A DNA stretch of 64,000 nucleotides from DASZQY01 sp035548515 (GTDB lineage Bacteria; Pseudomonadota; Alphaproteobacteria; Rhizobiales; Kaistiaceae), in NCBI GenBank assembly GCA_035548515.1, contig DASZSW010000002.1, positions 124,001-188,000 of the forward strand, given 5' to 3'. The notes beneath the pieces were generated by a model that saw only the letters and a list, made by a program, of their open reading frames with translations, ran no database searches and was not told where the DNA came from. A program made the translations under genes and the position numbers. Each line of letters begins with the position of its first letter. Position 1 is the first letter of the stretch. This document shows, piece by piece, positions 43,396 to 52,912 of this stretch.

Positions 43396-43543
43396 GGGCG
43401 CTCCTCATGCGTATGGCAGGGGAGCGCGCGTTCGACTCTCTCAGGCGCCGGGTCTGCGTGGCTGGTTCCCAGCGATACTGGACCCTAGGCCTGATCTGGC
43501 CCCCCGGCGAGTCGCGAATGCGTGATCGGTGCGAAAACCCGAT

Positions 43544-44440
43544 TCAGGCGCTTGCGGCGTCGATTTCAGCCCGTGTCGGGAAACTTGGCTGGGCGCCTGC
43601 CGTGGTGGTTGCAAGCGAGCCGGCGACTGCCGCCCGCGCCATTGCGGTGCGCATGTCGGCACCTTCGTCCAGCGCGGCGGCGAGGACACCGCAGAACGTA
43701 TCACCGGCGCCCGTGGTGTCGACCGGCGTGACCGGCAACGCCGGCACGCGGACCAGTGCGCCGTCGTGAACTGCAACGGCACCGTCGGCGCCGAGCGTGG
43801 TGATGACGGTACGGCCGAGACGGCGGGCAAGCGCCGTAGCGGTTGCGTCGGCGCCTTTCGCCGCGACGCCCAGGTGGCGCGCCAAATCGGCGGCCTCGTG
43901 TTCGTTGACGACAATGATGTCGAACGCGGCGATATCTTCGGCCGCGAGGGGCGTGTACGGCGCGAGTGACAGGACGATCCGGCTTCCTGCCGCGCGCGCC
44001 ACCTTCGCCGCGGCGAGACTTTCGGCAAACGGCACCTCCATCTGGAGCAGCAGCGTGTCGCGCGGGCCCAGCACATCGGGCGGTATAGACGCTGCGCTCG
44101 GATGCGCATTGGCGCCGGGGGCGAGCACGATGCTGTTTTCGCCCTTCGCGTCGACGGTGATGATGGCGAGGCCGGTGGTGTGCGGCTTGCGCGCGACGCC
44201 GGTGAGATCGACGCCGGCCGGCGCCAGCTCCATGAGGGCGATGTCGGCGAAGCCGTCGTAGCCGATGGCGCCGTAGAGGCGCACAGCCGCCCCGGCGCGC
44301 CGCGCGGCGAGTGCCTGGTTGGCGCCCTTGCCGCCCGGGATCAGCGCGTAATCGGAGCCGCGCACCGTTTCCCCGGGCGCCGGCGCGCGCTCGACGCGCG
44401 TCACCAGGTCGACGTTGATGGATCCGAACACGACGATCAT
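43544..44440 (-). CDS. rbsK: Ribokinase
   Basis: 298-aa PfkB-family kinase for D-ribose. Start FGSINVDLVTRVERAPAPGET, the first family signature GGKGANQALAARRAGA (about 37-52) and the catalytic DTTGAGDTFCGVLAA (about 243-257; Asp base) are typical of ribokinases rather than fructokinases. It has no rbs transporter beside it. With the nucleoside hydrolase at 22096 it could complete a nucleoside-to-ribose-5-phosphate salvage path, though the genes are 20 kb apart. A divergent GT25 gene begins about 40 bp from its start. Confidence 0.9.
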   Translation of the reverse strand: MIVVFGSINVDLVTRVERAPAPGETVRGSDYALIPGGKGANQALAARRAGAAVRLYGAIGYDGFADIALMELAPAGVDLTGVARKPHTTGLAIITVDAKGENSIVLAPGANAHPSAASIPPDVLGPRDTLLLQMEVPFAESLAAAKVARAAGSRIVLSLAPYTPLAAEDIAAFDIIVVNEHEAADLARHLGVAAKGADATATALARRLGRTVITTLGADGAVAVHDGALVRVPALPVTPVDTTGAGDTFCGVLAAALDEGADMRTAMARAAVAGSLATTTAGAQPSFPTRAEIDAASA

Positions 44441-44481
44441 GGGCGACTCGGCGGCAGCCGGAATTTGTGCAAACTGAACCT

Positions 44482-45201
44482 ATGCATGGTCTCTACATCA
44501 ATATGGACCGTTCCGTCGTGCGGCGGAGCAGGGTCGAGGCGGAGATCGCCAGGGTTGGCCTCACCGACCGGTACCGCAGGATACGCGGCATCGTCGATCC
44601 CGCTCCGTACAACGGCTGCTCGAAATCGCACATCAAGGCCATGACCGAGGCCGCGGAAATCGGCGGCATCGTGCACATCATCGAGGACGACGTTCTTTTC
44701 TCGGATCGCGTCGGGCCCTTCCTGCAATCAGAGCAACTCGCCGAGCTGCTGGAAACGTACGACATCGTCTACCTGTCGATGTGGGTGTACCCCCGGGCCG
44801 ATTCCGTCGGTCCGTTCCTGCGGGCGCTGGAGCAGGCCAAGGATGGCAGCCTGTCGGTCGTCGACATGCACGGGCCGCAGATCGGCGCGATGGATTCCTA
44901 CGTCGTCGCGCCGCGCAGCATCGGCAGGATCGTCGACATGATGAGCACCCAGCTGCAGCGCACGCGGGTGCTGTACAACGACAGCTACATCAACGCGTTG
45001 GTGAAGGCGGGCCGGCTCAAGGCGGCGGCGGTCGTGCCGTTCCTGACGTGCGTGGACGTCGATACCGGCACGCGCTCCGCGCTGCAGGCGATCAGTCGTA
45101 ACGACCAGCAGGCATACGTCAGGCTGCGCACATCCTTCTTTGTGGATCGCGCGCGCCAGGACTCGCTGCCGATGGAAGAGGTTGCGGCTATCGCTCGCTG
45201 A
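44482..45201 (+). CDS. Glycosyltransferase family 25 (LPS-type) protein
   Basis: 239-aa protein from ATG 44482 (a GTG at 44467 is in frame). The N-terminal LYINMDRSVVRRSRVEAEIAR and the DxD-type IIEDDVLF (about 68-75) match the LpsA/GT25 family, which adds sugars to lipopolysaccharide. Another family feature, a conserved acidic/aromatic stretch near GAMDSYVVAPRSI, is present. No transmembrane segment. It starts close to the divergent ribokinase and its end overlaps that of the small tautomerase gene by 14 bp on the opposite strand. The sugar and acceptor are unknown. Confidence 0.8.
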   Translation: MHGLYINMDRSVVRRSRVEAEIARVGLTDRYRRIRGIVDPAPYNGCSKSHIKAMTEAAEIGGIVHIIEDDVLFSDRVGPFLQSEQLAELLETYDIVYLSMWVYPRADSVGPFLRALEQAKDGSLSVVDMHGPQIGAMDSYVVAPRSIGRIVDMMSTQLQRTRVLYNDSYINALVKAGRLKAAAVVPFLTCVDVDTGTRSALQAISRNDQQAYVRLRTSFFVDRARQDSLPMEEVAAIAR

Positions 45202-45373
45202 ACGGGACGCCGCCCTTCGCCTTGTTGATCTTCGGCGCTTCGACGATCTGCACGGTGACCACTTCGGGCTTGACGCTGAAATTCTTCACCATCGCGTCGG
45301 TGAGGTCCTTCATCAGGCCTTTCTTCTGCTCCGGCGTGCGGCCCTCGGCGCAGTACACGATGATCTCAGGCAT
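45188..45373 (-). CDS. 4-Oxalocrotonate tautomerase family protein
   Basis: 61-aa tautomerase subunit. The start is ATG 45373 (GGAATTG upstream); longer in-frame starts lack family character. The mature protein begins with the catalytic Pro (MPEIIVYCAEG), and RTPEQKKGLMKDLTDAM followed by a KPEVVTVQIVE strand is the family pattern. Length is right for a hexameric 4-OT. Relatives isomerise 2-hydroxymuconate or serve as phenylpyruvate/malonate-semialdehyde enzymes. It stands alone, and its 3' end overlaps the GT25 gene by 14 bp. Confidence 0.87.
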   Translation of the reverse strand: MPEIIVYCAEGRTPEQKKGLMKDLTDAMVKNFSVKPEVVTVQIVEAPKINKAKGGVPFSER

Positions 45374-45530
45374 AGGCGGCAATTCCTGCAACGGGTGAGG
45401 CGCGCACTCTGGCTCAGCGGCGGGTGGACCGCAATCCCTTCTTCGCAGGTGCACAATTACTATTCTCGCAACCGCACAATCCGGCTAAGGATAAGCGTTA
45501 CCGGGGGAATTCCCGCGAGGGGCTCTAAGC

Positions 45531-48500
45531 GTGCCGATCAAGAAGATTCTGGTTGCCAACCGATCCGAGATCGCAATCCGCGTCTTCCGGGCCGCCACCG
45601 AACTCGGCATGGGCACGGTCGCCGTCTTCTCCGAGGAAGACAAGCTGGCGCTGCATCGTTTCAAGGCCGACGAGGCGTACCAGATCGGCAAGCGGCCCGA
45701 CGGCACCACGATGGGGCCGATCGAGGCGTATCTCTCCATCCCCGAGATCATCCGCGTCGCGCGCGAGGCGCATGTCGATGCGATCCATCCGGGCTACGGG
45801 CTGCTGTCGGAGAACCCCGACCTTGCCGAGGCGTGCACCACCGCGGGCATCACCTTCATAGGGCCGTCGCCCAACACGATGCGGCTGCTCGGCGACAAGG
45901 TCTCGGCCCGCAATCTCGCGGTCAGCGTCGGCGTGCCGGTCATGCCGGCGACCGACCCGCTGCCCGACGACATGGAGGTCGTGAAGGCCGAGGCAAAGAA
46001 GATCGGCTACCCGGTGATGCTCAAGGCGTCATGGGGCGGCGGCGGGCGCGGCATGCGCGTCATCCCCGACGAGGAGACGCTGGTGCGTGACATCGGCGCC
46101 GCCAAGCGTGAGGCGAAGGCGGCGTTCGGCAAGGACGACGTGTACCTCGAGAAGCTGGTGGAGCGGGCACGGCACGTCGAGGTGCAGATCCTCGCCGACA
46201 GCCACGGCTCCATCGTGCATCTGTTCGAGCGCGACTGCACCGTGCAGCGCCGGCACCAGAAGGTGGTCGAACGCGCGCCGGCGCCGTATCTCGACGAGGC
46301 CAAGCGGCAGGAACTCTGCGGCTACGCGGTCGCGATCGCCCACGCGGCAAAGTACAAGGGCGCCGGCACAATCGAATTCCTGATGGATGCCGACACGGGC
46401 GCCTTTTACTTCATCGAGGTGAACCCGCGCATCCAGGTCGAGCACACCGTGACTGAGCAGGTCACCGGCATCGACATCGTCAAAGCGCAGATCCACATCG
46501 CGGAAGGCGCCGCCATCGGCGAGCCGGAGTCGGGCGTGCCGCGGCAGGGCGAAATCCGGCTCAACGGCCACGCGCTCCAGTGCCGCATCACCACCGAGGA
46601 CCCGGAGCAGAACTTCATCCCTGACTACGGGCGCATCACCGCCTATCGCGGCGCGACCGGCTTTGGCATCCGGCTCGACGGCGGCACGGCTTATTCCGGC
46701 GCGGTGATCACGCGGTTCTACGATCCGTTGCTCGAGAAGGTCACCGCTTGGGCGCCGACGCCCGGCGAGGCGATCCAGCGCATGACACGCGCGCTCCGCG
46801 AGTTCCGCATTCGCGGCGTTGCAACCAACCTGACATTCCTCGAAAACGTCATCAAGCATCCCAGTTTCCGCGACGCGAGCTACACGACCAGGTTCATCGA
46901 TACGACGCCTGAGCTGTTTGCTTTCGTCAAACGGCGGGACCGCGCGACGAAGCTGCTGACCTACATCGCCGACGTCACGGTGAACGGGCACCCGGATACG
47001 CGTGGCCGCACGAAGCCCGCCGCGGACGGGTTGACCGTGCCGCCGCCGCGGTTCGACGCCTTGCCGGCGGCGGGCACCAAGCAGCGGCTCGACCGCGACG
47101 GGCCGGAAAGTTTCGCCCGCTGGATGCGCGAGGAGAAGCGGGCGCTGGTCACAGACACGACCATGCGCGATGCCCACCAGTCGCTGCTCGCCACCCGCAT
47201 GCGCAGCTACGACCTCACGGCGATCGCGCCGGCCTATGCGGCGGCGCTGCCGCACCTACTGTCATTGGAGTGCTGGGGCGGCGCGACCTTCGACGTGGCG
47301 ATGCGGTTCCTCGCCGAGGACCCGTGGGAGCGGCTGGCGGATATCCGCGAGAAGGTGCCGAACCTGCTGTTGCAGATGCTGCTCCGCGGCTCCAACGCGG
47401 TGGGCTATGCCAACTATCCCGACAACGTCGTGAAGTTTTTCGTGCGCGAGGCCGCCAACGCCGGCGTCGATCTTTTCCGCGTGTTCGATTGCCTCAACTG
47501 GGTCGAGAACATGCGCGTCTCGATGGACGCGGTGCGTGAGGCCGGCAAGCTCTGCGAAGGCGCCATGTGCTACACCGGCGACATCCTCGATCCCGACCGC
47601 GCCAAGTACAGCCTCAAGTACTACGTCGGGCTGGCGCACGAGTTGGAAGCCGCCGGCGCGCACATCATCGGCATCAAGGATATGGCCGGGCTGCTGAAGC
47701 CGGCCGCCGCGGCGAAGCTGGTGAAGACGCTCCGCGAGGAAAGCGGACTGCCGTTCCACTTCCACACGCACGACACGTCGGGCATTGCGGCGGCGTCCAT
47801 TCTTGCGGCGGTACACTCCGGTGTCGATGCCTTCGATGCCGCGATGGACTCGATGTCGGGCCTCACTTCGCAGGCGTGCCTTGGCGCGCTGGTCGAGGCG
47901 CTGGCCGACACCGACCGCGACACCGGGCTCGACCCGGAAGCGATCCGCAAGATTTCGTTCTACTTCGAGGCGGTGCGCAACAAGTACATCGCCTTCGAGT
48001 CGGATTTCCGCGCCGGTGCGTCCGAGGTCTATCTGCACGAGATGCCTGGCGGGCAGTTCACCAACCTCAAGGAGCAGGCGCGCTCGCTGGGGCTGGAGGC
48101 GCGCTGGCACGAGGTCGCGCGCACCTATGCCGACGTCAACATGATGTTCGGCGACATCGTGAAGGTGACGCCGTCGTCCAAGGTCGTCGGCGATATGGCG
48201 CTGATGATGGTGGCGTCCGATCTCACGGTGAGCGACGTGCTCGATCCGCGGAAGGAAATCGCCTTCCCCGAGTCGGTCGTGCAGATGATGCGCGGCGATC
48301 TCGGCCAGCCGCCGGGCGGATGGCCGAAGGATCTGCAGAAGAAGGTGCTGAAGGGCGCGACGCCGATCACGGTGCGTCCGGGCTCGCTGCTGGCGCCAGC
48401 CGATCTCGAAGCGGAGCGTAAGGTCGCGGCCGAAAAGTCGGGCGTCGAGATCGACGACCGCGCGCTCGCCTCGTACGTGATGTATCCGAAGGTGTTCACC

Positions 48501-48989
48501 GATTTCGCCAGGGCGGCGGAGACCTATGGGCCGGTGTCCGTACTGCCGACGCCGGTGTTCTTCTACGGCCTGCCGCCGGGTGAGGAAATCTCGGTCGAGA
48601 TCGAGCGCGGCAAGACGCTGGTGGTGCGCACCCAGGCGATCGGCGAGGTCGACGAGCAGGGCCACCGCCGCGTCTTCTTCGAGATGAACGGCCAGCCTCG
48701 CGTGGCCCGTGTGCCGGATCGCGCCCATGGCGGCACCAGCGCCGCGGCGCGGCGCAAGGCGGAGGAGGGCAATCCGCTGCACGTCGCCGCGCCGATGCCG
48801 GGCGTCGTCTCGACGCTGGCGGTGAAGGCGGGTCAGGCCGTGAAGGCGGGCGACATGCTTCTGTCGATCGAGGCGATGAAAATGGAAACCGCACTCGCCG
48901 CCGAGCGCGACGGCACAGTCGCCGAGGTCCTGGTCACCGCCGGCAGCCAGATCGACGCGAAGGACCTGCTAGTGGTGTTCGCGGCGTAG
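45531..48989 (+). CDS. pyc: Pyruvate carboxylase
   Basis: 1152-aa biotin enzyme that carboxylates pyruvate to oxaloacetate. GTG start. Domains in order: biotin carboxylase (about 1-460; KASWGGGGRGMR ATP-grasp motif, EVNPRIQVEHTVTEQ), carboxyltransferase (about 535-830; TTMRDAHQSLLATR, FHTHDTSGI), the PC C-terminal domain, and a biotinyl domain with Lys1117 in EAMKMETAL. All features for the single-chain form are intact and the length is typical. It is monocistronic. The neighbours give no regulatory clue; no biotin-dependent motif was recognised upstream. Confidence 0.96.
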   Translation: MPIKKILVANRSEIAIRVFRAATELGMGTVAVFSEEDKLALHRFKADEAYQIGKRPDGTTMGPIEAYLSIPEIIRVAREAHVDAIHPGYGLLSENPDLAEACTTAGITFIGPSPNTMRLLGDKVSARNLAVSVGVPVMPATDPLPDDMEVVKAEAKKIGYPVMLKASWGGGGRGMRVIPDEETLVRDIGAAKREAKAAFGKDDVYLEKLVERARHVEVQILADSHGSIVHLFERDCTVQRRHQKVVERAPAPYLDEAKRQELCGYAVAIAHAAKYKGAGTIEFLMDADTGAFYFIEVNPRIQVEHTVTEQVTGIDIVKAQIHIAEGAAIGEPESGVPRQGEIRLNGHALQCRITTEDPEQNFIPDYGRITAYRGATGFGIRLDGGTAYSGAVITRFYDPLLEKVTAWAPTPGEAIQRMTRALREFRIRGVATNLTFLENVIKHPSFRDASYTTRFIDTTPELFAFVKRRDRATKLLTYIADVTVNGHPDTRGRTKPAADGLTVPPPRFDALPAAGTKQRLDRDGPESFARWMREEKRALVTDTTMRDAHQSLLATRMRSYDLTAIAPAYAAALPHLLSLECWGGATFDVAMRFLAEDPWERLADIREKVPNLLLQMLLRGSNAVGYANYPDNVVKFFVREAANAGVDLFRVFDCLNWVENMRVSMDAVREAGKLCEGAMCYTGDILDPDRAKYSLKYYVGLAHELEAAGAHIIGIKDMAGLLKPAAAAKLVKTLREESGLPFHFHTHDTSGIAAASILAAVHSGVDAFDAAMDSMSGLTSQACLGALVEALADTDRDTGLDPEAIRKISFYFEAVRNKYIAFESDFRAGASEVYLHEMPGGQFTNLKEQARSLGLEARWHEVARTYADVNMMFGDIVKVTPSSKVVGDMALMMVASDLTVSDVLDPRKEIAFPESVVQMMRGDLGQPPGGWPKDLQKKVLKGATPITVRPGSLLAPADLEAERKVAAEKSGVEIDDRALASYVMYPKVFTDFARAAETYGPVSVLPTPVFFYGLPPGEEISVEIERGKTLVVRTQAIGEVDEQGHRRVFFEMNGQPRVARVPDRAHGGTSAAARRKAEEGNPLHVAAPMPGVVSTLAVKAGQAVKAGDMLLSIEAMKMETALAAERDGTVAEVLVTAGSQIDAKDLLVVFAA

Positions 48990-48996
48990 CTGCGAG

Positions 48997-49980
48997 CTAG
49001 GCGCGATTCTTCTTCCGAAGGTGAAGGTCGCGAACCGTCGGGCCATGGCAGTTCTTGTATTTCAGTCCGCTGCCGCAGGGGCAGGGCGCGTTGCGGCCGA
49101 TGATCGCGAGAGACGCTGCGCCGGGCGAGCTTGCCGCAGGCGCGCGCTCGGACGACGCAGGCGCCCTGGGAAGGTTTACGACGAGCGGTCGCGGTGTCTC
49201 CCAGAAATGACGAAGCCAGACCTCGGAGCGATCGAGGCCGCGGACGTCGTCACCGGCGAAATACTTCAGCAGCCGGGCCGAGGGCATCCGGACGCGCTCG
49301 GTGTCGATCGTGGCACGGTCGTAGTGCCAGCCGCGCGCCAGCTCCTCGGCCGGATAAATCCGGTTCCGATATTTGCTGCGGAAATGGTCGGCGCTTAGCC
49401 CGATATAGTGACGAAGCGGCAGGTTTTCCGGATAGACCCGAATCCCGGGGCCGGTAATTACGTGGCCGCCGCTCCTCAGATTCGAGATGCCGGGGATGTT
49501 CTTGCAGCTGCGCACCAGGTTGAGGCGCAGCGGCTGATAGAAATAGTAGTGGCGCAGCAGCCGGTCGAAGGCTTTACCCTCGGCGCGGGTCTTTTCGTCG
49601 GTGGGCAGGAAGACGAATTCGTCATAGTTGATCGCGGTGAAACCTTCCGCATCGGCGCGTGCGATCGCATCGACCAGGCGCTCGCCCGGGCGATTGCTGT
49701 TGAAGATTTCATCGGGGCTGTTCAAGTGCAACCAGTCGGCAGTGAGAGTGTCGCGCATGAGGTGCGCGCGCTTCAGCAACTCGCCCAGACGGAAGGTGCC
49801 ATCGAAGGGCGCGTGGTCGATGCGTTCCACCACGCCCGACGCTTCGAGGATGGCGCGGGTGCGGTCGGTCGAGTCATTGTCGACGACCGCGACGGTCAGG
49901 CCCTGCTCGCTCAGATGCTCGAGGCAACGCGGGAGGCAGGCCTCCTCGTTGCGGACGATCATGATGGCGACAACTTTCAC
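48997..49980 (-). CDS. Family 2 glycosyltransferase with C-terminal SEC-C motif
   Basis: 327-aa protein. N-terminal GT2-type domain (about 1-190): AIMIVRNEEACLPRCL, VVDNDSTDRT and a LHLNSPDEIF stretch. From about 292 the protein ends in GRNAPCPCGSGLKYKNCHG, a complete SEC-C zinc motif with Cys300, Cys302, Cys311 and His312. SEC-C is best known from SecA but also tags many proteins of unknown role. A basic tail follows. It converges with pyruvate carboxylase, 7 nt from it. Glycosyl donor and acceptor are unknown. Confidence 0.85.
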   Translation of the reverse strand: MKVVAIMIVRNEEACLPRCLEHLSEQGLTVAVVDNDSTDRTRAILEASGVVERIDHAPFDGTFRLGELLKRAHLMRDTLTADWLHLNSPDEIFNSNRPGERLVDAIARADAEGFTAINYDEFVFLPTDEKTRAEGKAFDRLLRHYYFYQPLRLNLVRSCKNIPGISNLRSGGHVITGPGIRVYPENLPLRHYIGLSADHFRSKYRNRIYPAEELARGWHYDRATIDTERVRMPSARLLKYFAGDDVRGLDRSEVWLRHFWETPRPLVVNLPRAPASSERAPAASSPGAASLAIIGRNAPCPCGSGLKYKNCHGPTVRDLHLRKKNRA

Positions 49981-50102
49981 GCTGCCAACTCTGCTTGCGA
50001 CTCTGATGCTCGCCAGCCGGCAGCCAGCCAGCGGTACAGCGCGTCTAGCGTGTCCCGTAACTAAAGCGGCGTAAAGCCCAATTCTTCACGATTCCCAGCG
50101 GT

Positions 50103-50975
50103 TTAGATCGTTACGCGTGCCTTGATGCGGTTGCCGGCCGGGTCCGTGGTCTCGAAGCCGCCCGGTATGTCGCGGACTTCACCGAGCCGAAAGCGCAGTG
50201 CCGCGAGATCGGCGGCCGTTGGCACGGCCAGCTCAAACCAGCGCAGGCCCGCGGAACCCGCCGGCGCCTGCGGCGCGCCGGTGCCCGCCCATGTGTTGAA
50301 GGCGATGGCATGGGGCACATAGCCGAGGCCGGCATCGCCCATGCGGAAGCGGCGGTTGAGCATTAGCGGTTCGAAGCCGACGCCATCGTCGCCGTAGTAG
50401 GCGGCAGCCTTGTCGAGATCGCCGACGTGCAGGTGGATGTGGCCGACGCGCGTGCCCGATGGCAGCGACGCGCGGAGGTCGTCGGTCTGGCTCAGTTCAC
50501 CGAGCAGCCCGCGGACGTCGATCGCCTCGCGGGCGGAGTGGCGGCGCCCATCGGCAGTCACAGCGTAATACTCGTCGCCGTTCGATTTCATCACGCCGCG
50601 CGATGGCGTCTCCAGCGTCATCTCGATGCCGTTGCCGTCGAGATCCCAGAGGTAGACCGCCTCGGAGACGAGATGATCGGTCGGCGAGTTGGGGTATCGG
50701 TTGGCGATCAGCCGCGCGGTCACCCGCGCCAGTTCCCTGCGCGTCGGGACATGGATGGCGACGTGGTAGAGGCCGCTGGTGTTCTGCACCGCCGGGCGAA
50801 CGGCGCCCGGCTCCAGCACGATCAGCGGCCGCCCGTCGGCTCCCAGGGTGATGCTGGCGGCGTCGCGCGCTATCTCACTGAGGCCAACAAGGTCGCGCCA
50901 TACGGGCAGCGCCCGCTCCGCGTCGGTGACGGCGATGTGGACGGGACCGAGCGTTGTGGCGGCGGGAAGCTTCAT
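50103..50975 (-). CDS. Glyoxalase/extradiol dioxygenase (VOC) family protein
   Basis: 290-aa protein made of two VOC half-domains. Start ATG 50975 (MKLPAATTLG) is chosen over an upstream in-frame codon that lacks conservation. Metal-ligand positions can be placed at His near GPVHIAV and LYHVAIH in the first half, Glu in LDGNGIEMTLE, and GHIHLHVGD plus the Glu in RWFELAVP in the second. Length and arrangement resemble ring-cleaving dioxygenases such as catechol 2,3-dioxygenase, but no aromatic pathway is nearby. It stands alone. Confidence 0.85.
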   Translation of the reverse strand: MKLPAATTLGPVHIAVTDAERALPVWRDLVGLSEIARDAASITLGADGRPLIVLEPGAVRPAVQNTSGLYHVAIHVPTRRELARVTARLIANRYPNSPTDHLVSEAVYLWDLDGNGIEMTLETPSRGVMKSNGDEYYAVTADGRRHSAREAIDVRGLLGELSQTDDLRASLPSGTRVGHIHLHVGDLDKAAAYYGDDGVGFEPLMLNRRFRMGDAGLGYVPHAIAFNTWAGTGAPQAPAGSAGLRWFELAVPTAADLAALRFRLGEVRDIPGGFETTDPAGNRIKARVTI

Positions 50976-51036
50976 GGGCCGGCTGATAGTCCGTGGCGGA
51001 TCGCGCCACAAGCAGGCACCGCCAGGTGACCGGCAG

Positions 51037-52137
51037 CTAGTGGCAGTACAGGCCCTTGCTCGGACCCGCAGTGCGCCTCTGGATCATGTCGAGGTGGAAG
51101 TGATTGGAGTGGAACGAGTCCGAGCCGGGGCCAAGGACAGTGCTGAACGGCCCGCACGCGGATTTGCGTGTCTCCGCGAGAAAGGTCGCCGCGGTTTCGT
51201 CGTCCTCGTTGCCCCAGTCCTTCTCGACGTCCACCCAACGCTCGCCGACGCGGAAGGCGGAGATGTCGATGGCGTTGCCGTGGGCATGCTCGGAAATTTT
51301 CGTGTCCGGCAGGCTGTCGCGGTTGCGGCAGGCGTAGGACGCGGCGATGCGAAGGCCGGTGAGCGGCTCGCCGAATTCCTGCTGCACCTTCGGCTTCACG
51401 GTATCGTTCACCCAGTTCGCGAGCCGCTCGGCGAGATGGCAGTCGACGATCGCCTTGCTGGTGAATTTGATGTCGCCGCCGTCGAGCGCAGAGATGGCGA
51501 CCGGATTTTCGATGCCGCAGTCGCCTTCGTCGCGGACCGGCGCGAGCGGCGTCGAGATCACGCCAAGCTGAGCGATCGCCACGCCACACGCGCTGTCCAC
51601 CGCGGGCGGCGGCTTCACCAGATCGGGCAGGGGGGCATCCGGAAGCGAGGCGACCTTGGGCGCAGGAGGCGCGGGTTTCGGCACCGGCTTGTCCACGTCG
51701 GGCAGCGGCCCATCTGGAAGCGAGGCGACTTTCGGCGGCGGTGGTGCGTCGGGCTGGAGTGTTGGCTTCTCGGTCAGCGCGGGCAGCAGGTCGCTCGGCC
51801 GGAGACGTGGGAGCGGCATGTCCTCGGTCGCGATGGCGTCAATGCCAGCGTCGGCGTCGTCGGGTTGGTAGCCGAGCCGGGGCACCGCCTCTGCGGTCGC
51901 CGGTCGCAGGTGCGGCAGCGGGACTTCCACCAGCGGCGTCTGCGGCTCCTGCAGCGCTGGAGACTGGGCGGCGGGTTTGCGCTTCACCTTCGGTGCGGTT
52001 CCGAACACGTTCGCCGGGTTGGCGAGAAAGCGCTGCACGAAATCGATCGGAGAAACCGCATGTGCCGCGCTCGCTCCGGCCACAACGATGGCGGTGGCCA
52101 GCATGATTCGCGAAAAACGTGCGGCGCGAAGACTCAT
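51037..52137 (-). CDS. Extensin-family secreted protein
   Basis: 366-aa protein with a Sec signal peptide (hydrophobic MLATAIVVAGASAAHA, residues 12-27), a long Pro/Asp-rich linker (about 60-230) and a C-terminal extensin-like domain of about 130 residues: NWVNDTVKPKVQQEFGEPLTGL, YACRNRDSLPDTKISEHAHGNAIDI and LGPGSDSFHSNHFHLDM. The HAHG/H-x-H set resembles metal-dependent peptidase relatives (DacB/MepA-like) and may cut peptidoglycan cross-links. This protein is typical of Rhizobiales and relatives. Start ATG 52137 begins the signal sequence; the longer reading frame has no support. Confidence 0.87.
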   Translation of the reverse strand: MSLRAARFSRIMLATAIVVAGASAAHAVSPIDFVQRFLANPANVFGTAPKVKRKPAAQSPALQEPQTPLVEVPLPHLRPATAEAVPRLGYQPDDADAGIDAIATEDMPLPRLRPSDLLPALTEKPTLQPDAPPPPKVASLPDGPLPDVDKPVPKPAPPAPKVASLPDAPLPDLVKPPPAVDSACGVAIAQLGVISTPLAPVRDEGDCGIENPVAISALDGGDIKFTSKAIVDCHLAERLANWVNDTVKPKVQQEFGEPLTGLRIAASYACRNRDSLPDTKISEHAHGNAIDISAFRVGERWVDVEKDWGNEDDETAATFLAETRKSACGPFSTVLGPGSDSFHSNHFHLDMIQRRTAGPSKGLYCH

Positions 52138-52225
52138 GGATGCGACACAAGCAGCAGACCGTGGCCGATTCAAGTCTGCCGGCGGATTTGCGCTAGGCTG
52201 CCGCCTCGAAAGGGAGAGCCACGCG

Positions 52226-52639
52226 ATGCGAATGCTGATTGGCCGATGCCTGTGCGGGGCGGTCGAATACGAGGTGGCGGACGAATTCATGTACGCCGCC
52301 TACTGCCACTGCTCGCGCTGCCGCGCAGCCACCGGCGCGGCCGCGAAACCGTTTGCCGGTATCGCTGCCGGGAAACTGCGCGTCACCAAAGGCGACGACC
52401 GCCTGCTGGTTTATGGCACCCGCGCGCACGGCGATATTCGCTGCGCCGAATGCGGGTCGTTTCTGTTCTCCGCCATTGGCGAACGCGTGCACGTCTCGAT
52501 GGGCACGCTCGTCGATGCGCCCTCCATCAAGCCGACGGAGCATATCTTCGTCGGATCGAAGGCGTCGTGGGACGTCATCGCCGATGACCTGCCGCAATAT
52601 CACGGGCATGTCTCCGAGGGGCCACCGCTCAACCGCTAG
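52226..52639 (+). CDS. GFA-family (glutathione-dependent formaldehyde-activating enzyme-like) protein
   Basis: 137-aa zinc protein from ATG 52226 (AGGGAG upstream). Family zinc ligands are GRCLCGAVEYEV (Cys8, Cys10), CHCSRCRAATGA and RCAECGSFLF. The Gfa fold was named for conversion of formaldehyde plus glutathione, a role now doubtful; related members (CENP-V-like) have unknown substrates. It shares a short promoter interval with the divergent extensin-family gene. No formaldehyde pathway is adjacent. Confidence 0.88.
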   Translation: MRMLIGRCLCGAVEYEVADEFMYAAYCHCSRCRAATGAAAKPFAGIAAGKLRVTKGDDRLLVYGTRAHGDIRCAECGSFLFSAIGERVHVSMGTLVDAPSIKPTEHIFVGSKASWDVIADDLPQYHGHVSEGPPLNR

Positions 52640-52660
52640 GTCGGCGGACACGCGCATCGA

Positions 52661-52912
52661 TCAGCGCACACTGTTGCCGACATCGACGTCGAAGATGCCG
52701 TCGCGGCCATAGCGCACGGCCCCGCGGATTTCGCTGCGCGCGATGCCCATGTCTTTCAGCAGCGCGTCGGGATAGCGCGACAGCTCGCGGGCGGCGCGGG
52801 CCTGTTTGCGCCAGCGCACGATACGGCGGAATGCCTTCGCAACGAGCGAGCCGAACGCGGCGTCGCGCGTCGAAATCGCGGTTTCGGATTTCACAGGAAT
52901 AACCAGGCTCAT
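52661..52912 (-). CDS. DUF1127 small protein
   Basis: 83-aa protein from ATG 52912, with GGAGAG upstream. The C-terminal ARELSRYPDALLKDMGIARSEIRGAVRYGR is the DUF1127 motif (short Arg-rich helical domain of alphaproteobacteria); related small proteins act in RNA turnover, phosphate/carbon metabolism and infection-related regulation. A basic N-terminal half (RRIVRWRKQARAA) precedes it. It is monocistronic, divergent from the AraC-family gene. Confidence 0.85.
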   Translation of the reverse strand: MSLVIPVKSETAISTRDAAFGSLVAKAFRRIVRWRKQARAARELSRYPDALLKDMGIARSEIRGAVRYGRDGIFDVDVGNSVR

